From: Chrysochromulina parva | Taxonomy: Eukaryota > Haptophyta > Prymnesiales > Chrysochromulinaceae | Direction of reading: 5' to 3' | Length of the DNA stretch: 19,356 nucleotides | Assembly: GCA_002887195.1 (NCBI GenBank) | Contig: PJAB01000893.1 | Location: 1-19,356, forward strand | Program-made: the position numbers and the translations under genes | The notes under the pieces: model-generated | What the model was told of the DNA's origin: nothing | The model's input: the letters and a program-made list of their open reading frames with translations, nothing else | Databases searched by the model: none | In this document: positions 17,168 through 19,356 of the stretch, piece by piece | Numbering within the stretch: position 1 is the first letter of the stretch | Layout: each line of letters begins with the position of its first letter

Positions 17168-17336
17168 GACGCATATGGGCCATGAAAGCGGGGCGGGGCT
17201 TAGGAGCATTCACACCGGTCAGCTCTGAGGCAAACGATAAATCTAGTACATGTGATTACACGCAGAGCGAAGAGCGGGGCGCGCATGCGCTTGACGCTAA
17301 AGCCCCCTCGTGGACGTGGTGACTGGTGTCCCGCGT

Positions 17337-17387
17337 GGTCACCTTAGGCTTAGCTTACATACATGCTTACATAGCTTGAAGGTGACC
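17337..17387. repeat. 9-bp inverted repeat with a 33-nt loop
   Basis: GGTCACCTT at 17337-17345 pairs perfectly with AAGGTGACC at 17379-17387. The loop holds two copies of GCTTACATA. It lies about 170 bp after the stop of the preceding gene, so a 3'-UTR hairpin is possible. No target-site duplication was noticed. Confidence 0.7.
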
Positions 17388-17626
17388 TTGTGGGGAAACC
17401 CTACTGTCAGTGTGGGGCGAAATTTTGTTTAAGAGTCTAGCACCGTGTTGGCGATCAATGACTACCGGCTTTAAGCTTCCATCATTGAGCAGTCTGTGTT
17501 GATTCACCTACTCCACAGCTTTCTTACTATTTGAATGAAACCGACGTCTCGTCCACGACCTTCCAAAAACAACATACGAATTACTTCTTAATGTTGAAGG
17601 CCGCGAAACGGCGTTAGGTCAGTTCG

Positions 17627-17646
17627 GTCAGCGTTCGGTCAGTCGG
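17627..17646. repeat. Short GGTCAG repeat cluster
   Basis: GGTCAG begins at 17627 and recurs twice within about 20 nt, with TTC between copies. It lies about 160 bp before the channel ATG. It may be a regulatory motif cluster or simple slippage; nothing decides between them. Confidence 0.6.
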
Positions 17647-17805
17647 GAGAATTCCTACAAGAACCCAGAAAGGAAACGCGTCTCCAAAATGAAATTGATG
17701 ACTTCCTAAACTTGGGGATGAAACTTGGGAACTCTACTGTCTCTTCTAACATCTTCGACGTCCCCAGCTAGCTTGGAGCCGCCAGGGTCAGACAAGAGAG
17801 GGAGC

Positions 17806-19356
17806 ATGGCTGCTATGATTGCGAGAAGATTGGGGTCTCATGGGTCGACAACGTCCTACTCTCTGCTGGACGCGATTGCCGAGCAACAATCTCGCATGCC
17901 CACACTTGACGCGCTGCAACGACCCGGGTTCAGGGGCAAGGAGGTGCTCGGCACAAGCGGCAAGGTGTATGCCGGCGTGCTCGGATGCTCACCTGGCTTG
18001 CCTGTTTGGCGCGAGCCTAGACGCAGCGCTATCCTGATTGTAGAGTCCAAGTGGTTCGACCCGTTCATCTTGGTCACTATTTTGGTGAATTGTTGCATGA
18101 TGGCATCTGAGTCGCCACTTGATCCGGAGGGCACACAAAAGGAAGCCATCCTTGGCATGTTCGAGTGGGTCTTCCTTATCATCTTTACTCTCGAGCTCCT
18201 GAGTAAGGCGCTCGCCTACTCTCTTTTTTGGCACCGTGAGGCCTACCTGCGCGACCCGTGGTGCCAGCTCGACTTCCTCGTCGTCTCGCTCGCGTGGTTG
18301 CCCATCCTGTTCCCATCGATGGGTAATTACTCCGCGCTACGAGCGTTTCGCGCACTGCGACCGCTGCGCGCGCTCAAGCGCGTGCCGGGCATGCCCCTGC
18401 TCGTACAGTGGATCCTGTCGGTGCTCCCCAAGATGGGCAACGTGTTCGCGCTGGGCGGCTTCGTCTTCCTCATCTTCGGCATCGTGGGCATGGAACTCTT
18501 CAAAGGGTCACTGCACTACCGGTGCGCTCTGCCCGGCTTCGAGGAGACGCCCGGGCACCCAATCAGCGATGTGCGTCGCCGGTTGCTTGAGGCGCGCGTG
18601 GCTTCCGATGCTGGTGTTAGCGACATTGACCAAACGGCTTGGGACACTGGCATCCCGTGCAACTCGCACCTCGATGACGCGCAGCAGTGCCCGGATGGGT
18701 CATCGTGCGCCTATTTCGACAAGGACCCAAATGATGGACTGACCTCGTTCGACTCAGTCGCCATCTTCTTCATCACCTTTTTCCAATCGATCACCTGCGA
18801 CTTCTGGGCGACGTCCATGTACTCTCTCATGGCTGCGTTCAGCCCTTGGGTGTGGATGTACTTCGTCCTGATCATCATGGTCGTTGGCTTCTTCGTAATC
18901 AACCTCTTCCTTGCGGTCATCTACCTCGAATACTCCGACACGCGGGCGCAGATAAAACTAGAGAGAAGCTCGACTGCTCAACCCGCTAGCTCCGTGCGCA
19001 CGCAAAGCTCCGCACGCTCCACCGATACAGCTCTCGGTGCCGATGCACTCGGTGCCGATGGCAGCGAGGAGACTTCTTCCGATTCGGTCCTCGTCGACCG
19101 GAGTGCTGGCAAGGAAGAGCCGGCGACGCTGCTCGCGGGCGAGTCCGTGCTCTCAGACGGCACGACGAAACCACCTCGCAGCTTCTCGGGCAACTGTGCT
19201 GACTGCTCGCTGGACGGGCCGTGCCGTCGCCCGTTTAGGGTGATCGCGAACGCAGAGTGGCTCAACCACACCTCGACGGCGCTAGTGCTGGTCAACATGG
19301 TGTTGATGTGCATGGCCTATGAGGGCATGAGCGAAGAGTATGCTGCGGATCTGGAA
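17806..19356 (+). CDS. Voltage-gated cation channel, domain I and start of domain II (3'-truncated)
   Basis: ATG 17806 is the first after the in-frame stop at 17719; 517 codons are open to the window end. After an 80-residue cytosolic N-terminus come S1 (from F84), S2 (FEWVFLIIFTLELLSKAL), S3 (CQLDFLVVSLAW) and an S4 sensor ALRAFRALRPLRALKR, with basic residues R179, R182, R185, R188 and K191. S5 ends near GMELF. A long turret of about 80 residues with four Cys precedes the pore helix FDSVAIFFITFFQSIT and filter CDFW (D332). S6 is about 348-375 and contains NLFLAV. The linker (about 376-480) is Ser/Thr/Asp-rich, without a recognisable beta-subunit binding motif. EWLNHTSTALVLVNMVLM from 484 is S1 of a second domain, so the channel is multi-domain, as in four-domain Cav/Nav proteins. 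It would sit in the plasma or flagellar membrane. The ion selectivity is undetermined. Confidence 0.92.
   Translation, partial: MAAMIARRLGSHGSTTSYSLLDAIAEQQSRMPTLDALQRPGFRGKEVLGTSGKVYAGVLGCSPGLPVWREPRRSAILIVESKWFDPFILVTILVNCCMMASESPLDPEGTQKEAILGMFEWVFLIIFTLELLSKALAYSLFWHREAYLRDPWCQLDFLVVSLAWLPILFPSMGNYSALRAFRALRPLRALKRVPGMPLLVQWILSVLPKMGNVFALGGFVFLIFGIVGMELFKGSLHYRCALPGFEETPGHPISDVRRRLLEARVASDAGVSDIDQTAWDTGIPCNSHLDDAQQCPDGSSCAYFDKDPNDGLTSFDSVAIFFITFFQSITCDFWATSMYSLMAAFSPWVWMYFVLIIMVVGFFVINLFLAVIYLEYSDTRAQIKLERSSTAQPASSVRTQSSARSTDTALGADALGADGSEETSSDSVLVDRSAGKEEPATLLAGESVLSDGTTKPPRSFSGNCADCSLDGPCRRPFRVIANAEWLNHTSTALVLVNMVLMCMAYEGMSEEYAADLE

Larger units (their letters stand above)
17168..17805. 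other. Gene-poor spacer upstream of the ion channel gene
   Basis: About 640 bp, clearly more AT-rich than neighbouring genes. It contains a 9-bp inverted repeat around a repeat-rich loop (17337-17387) and a short GGTCAG cluster (17627-17646). An in-frame stop for the channel gene lies at 17719-17721. I see no tRNA, snRNA or transposon terminal structure. Confidence 0.5.

Noticed and set aside
1..19356. CRISPR arrays, insertion sequences, bacterial operon signals, rRNA
   Set aside because: No regularly spaced identical repeats, transposase frames, terminal inverted repeats with target duplications, or rRNA-like conserved stretches were found; the tandem repeats present are short coding or intronic slippage repeats.

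Overview
The window reads as nuclear DNA of a GC-rich, gene-dense unicellular eukaryote. Pointers to this are mitochondrial-presequence-like N-termini, a MYND zinc finger, a full-length class C ABC transporter interrupted by a short GT-AG intron, a multi-domain voltage-gated cation channel and a hydroxyproline-type PPPPSPPP tract. This mix, with mostly intronless genes, suggests a marine alga such as a haptophyte. That placement is inference only; no taxon-specific marker is present.

Layout, all on the + strand: (1) 1-1614, 3' part of a gene for a proline-rich, single-pass membrane protein with ribonuclease-inhibitor-type leucine-rich repeats; (2) 1853-6160, one uninterrupted 1435-codon frame that joins ACMS decarboxylase, an aldehyde dehydrogenase of the 2-aminomuconate semialdehyde type, and a RidA-family 2-aminomuconate deaminase; (3) 6382-8973, a MYND finger / MSS51-like C-terminal domain / METTL-type methyltransferase fusion; (4) 9902-14824, an MRP-like ABC transporter with a 90-nt intron at 12611-12700; (5) 15098-17167, a protein of unknown function with a degenerate EF-hand-like module; (6) 17806-19356, the 5' part of a multi-domain voltage-gated channel, running off the window end. 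The gene-poor spacers 8974-9901 and 17168-17805 hold no RNA gene or mobile element that I can recognise.

The outstanding object is gene 2. Its three catalytic domains lie in the order of three consecutive reactions of the oxidative kynurenine branch (2-amino-3-carboxymuconate semialdehyde to 2-aminomuconate semialdehyde to 2-aminomuconate to 4-oxalocrotonate). Each enzyme is preceded by an Arg/Ala/Ser-rich presequence-like stretch, two of them with an R-S-Y-[S/A] cleavage-like motif. It may therefore be either a channelling trifunctional enzyme or a mitochondrial polyprotein cut into three. Second in interest is the ABC-transporter intron: it lies between exact 20-nt direct repeats and its interior is a decamer array, as expected of a recently gained intron. 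Third is the channel, whose first pore has a sodium-channel-like DFW filter. Apart from shared orientation I see no functional link between the six genes.
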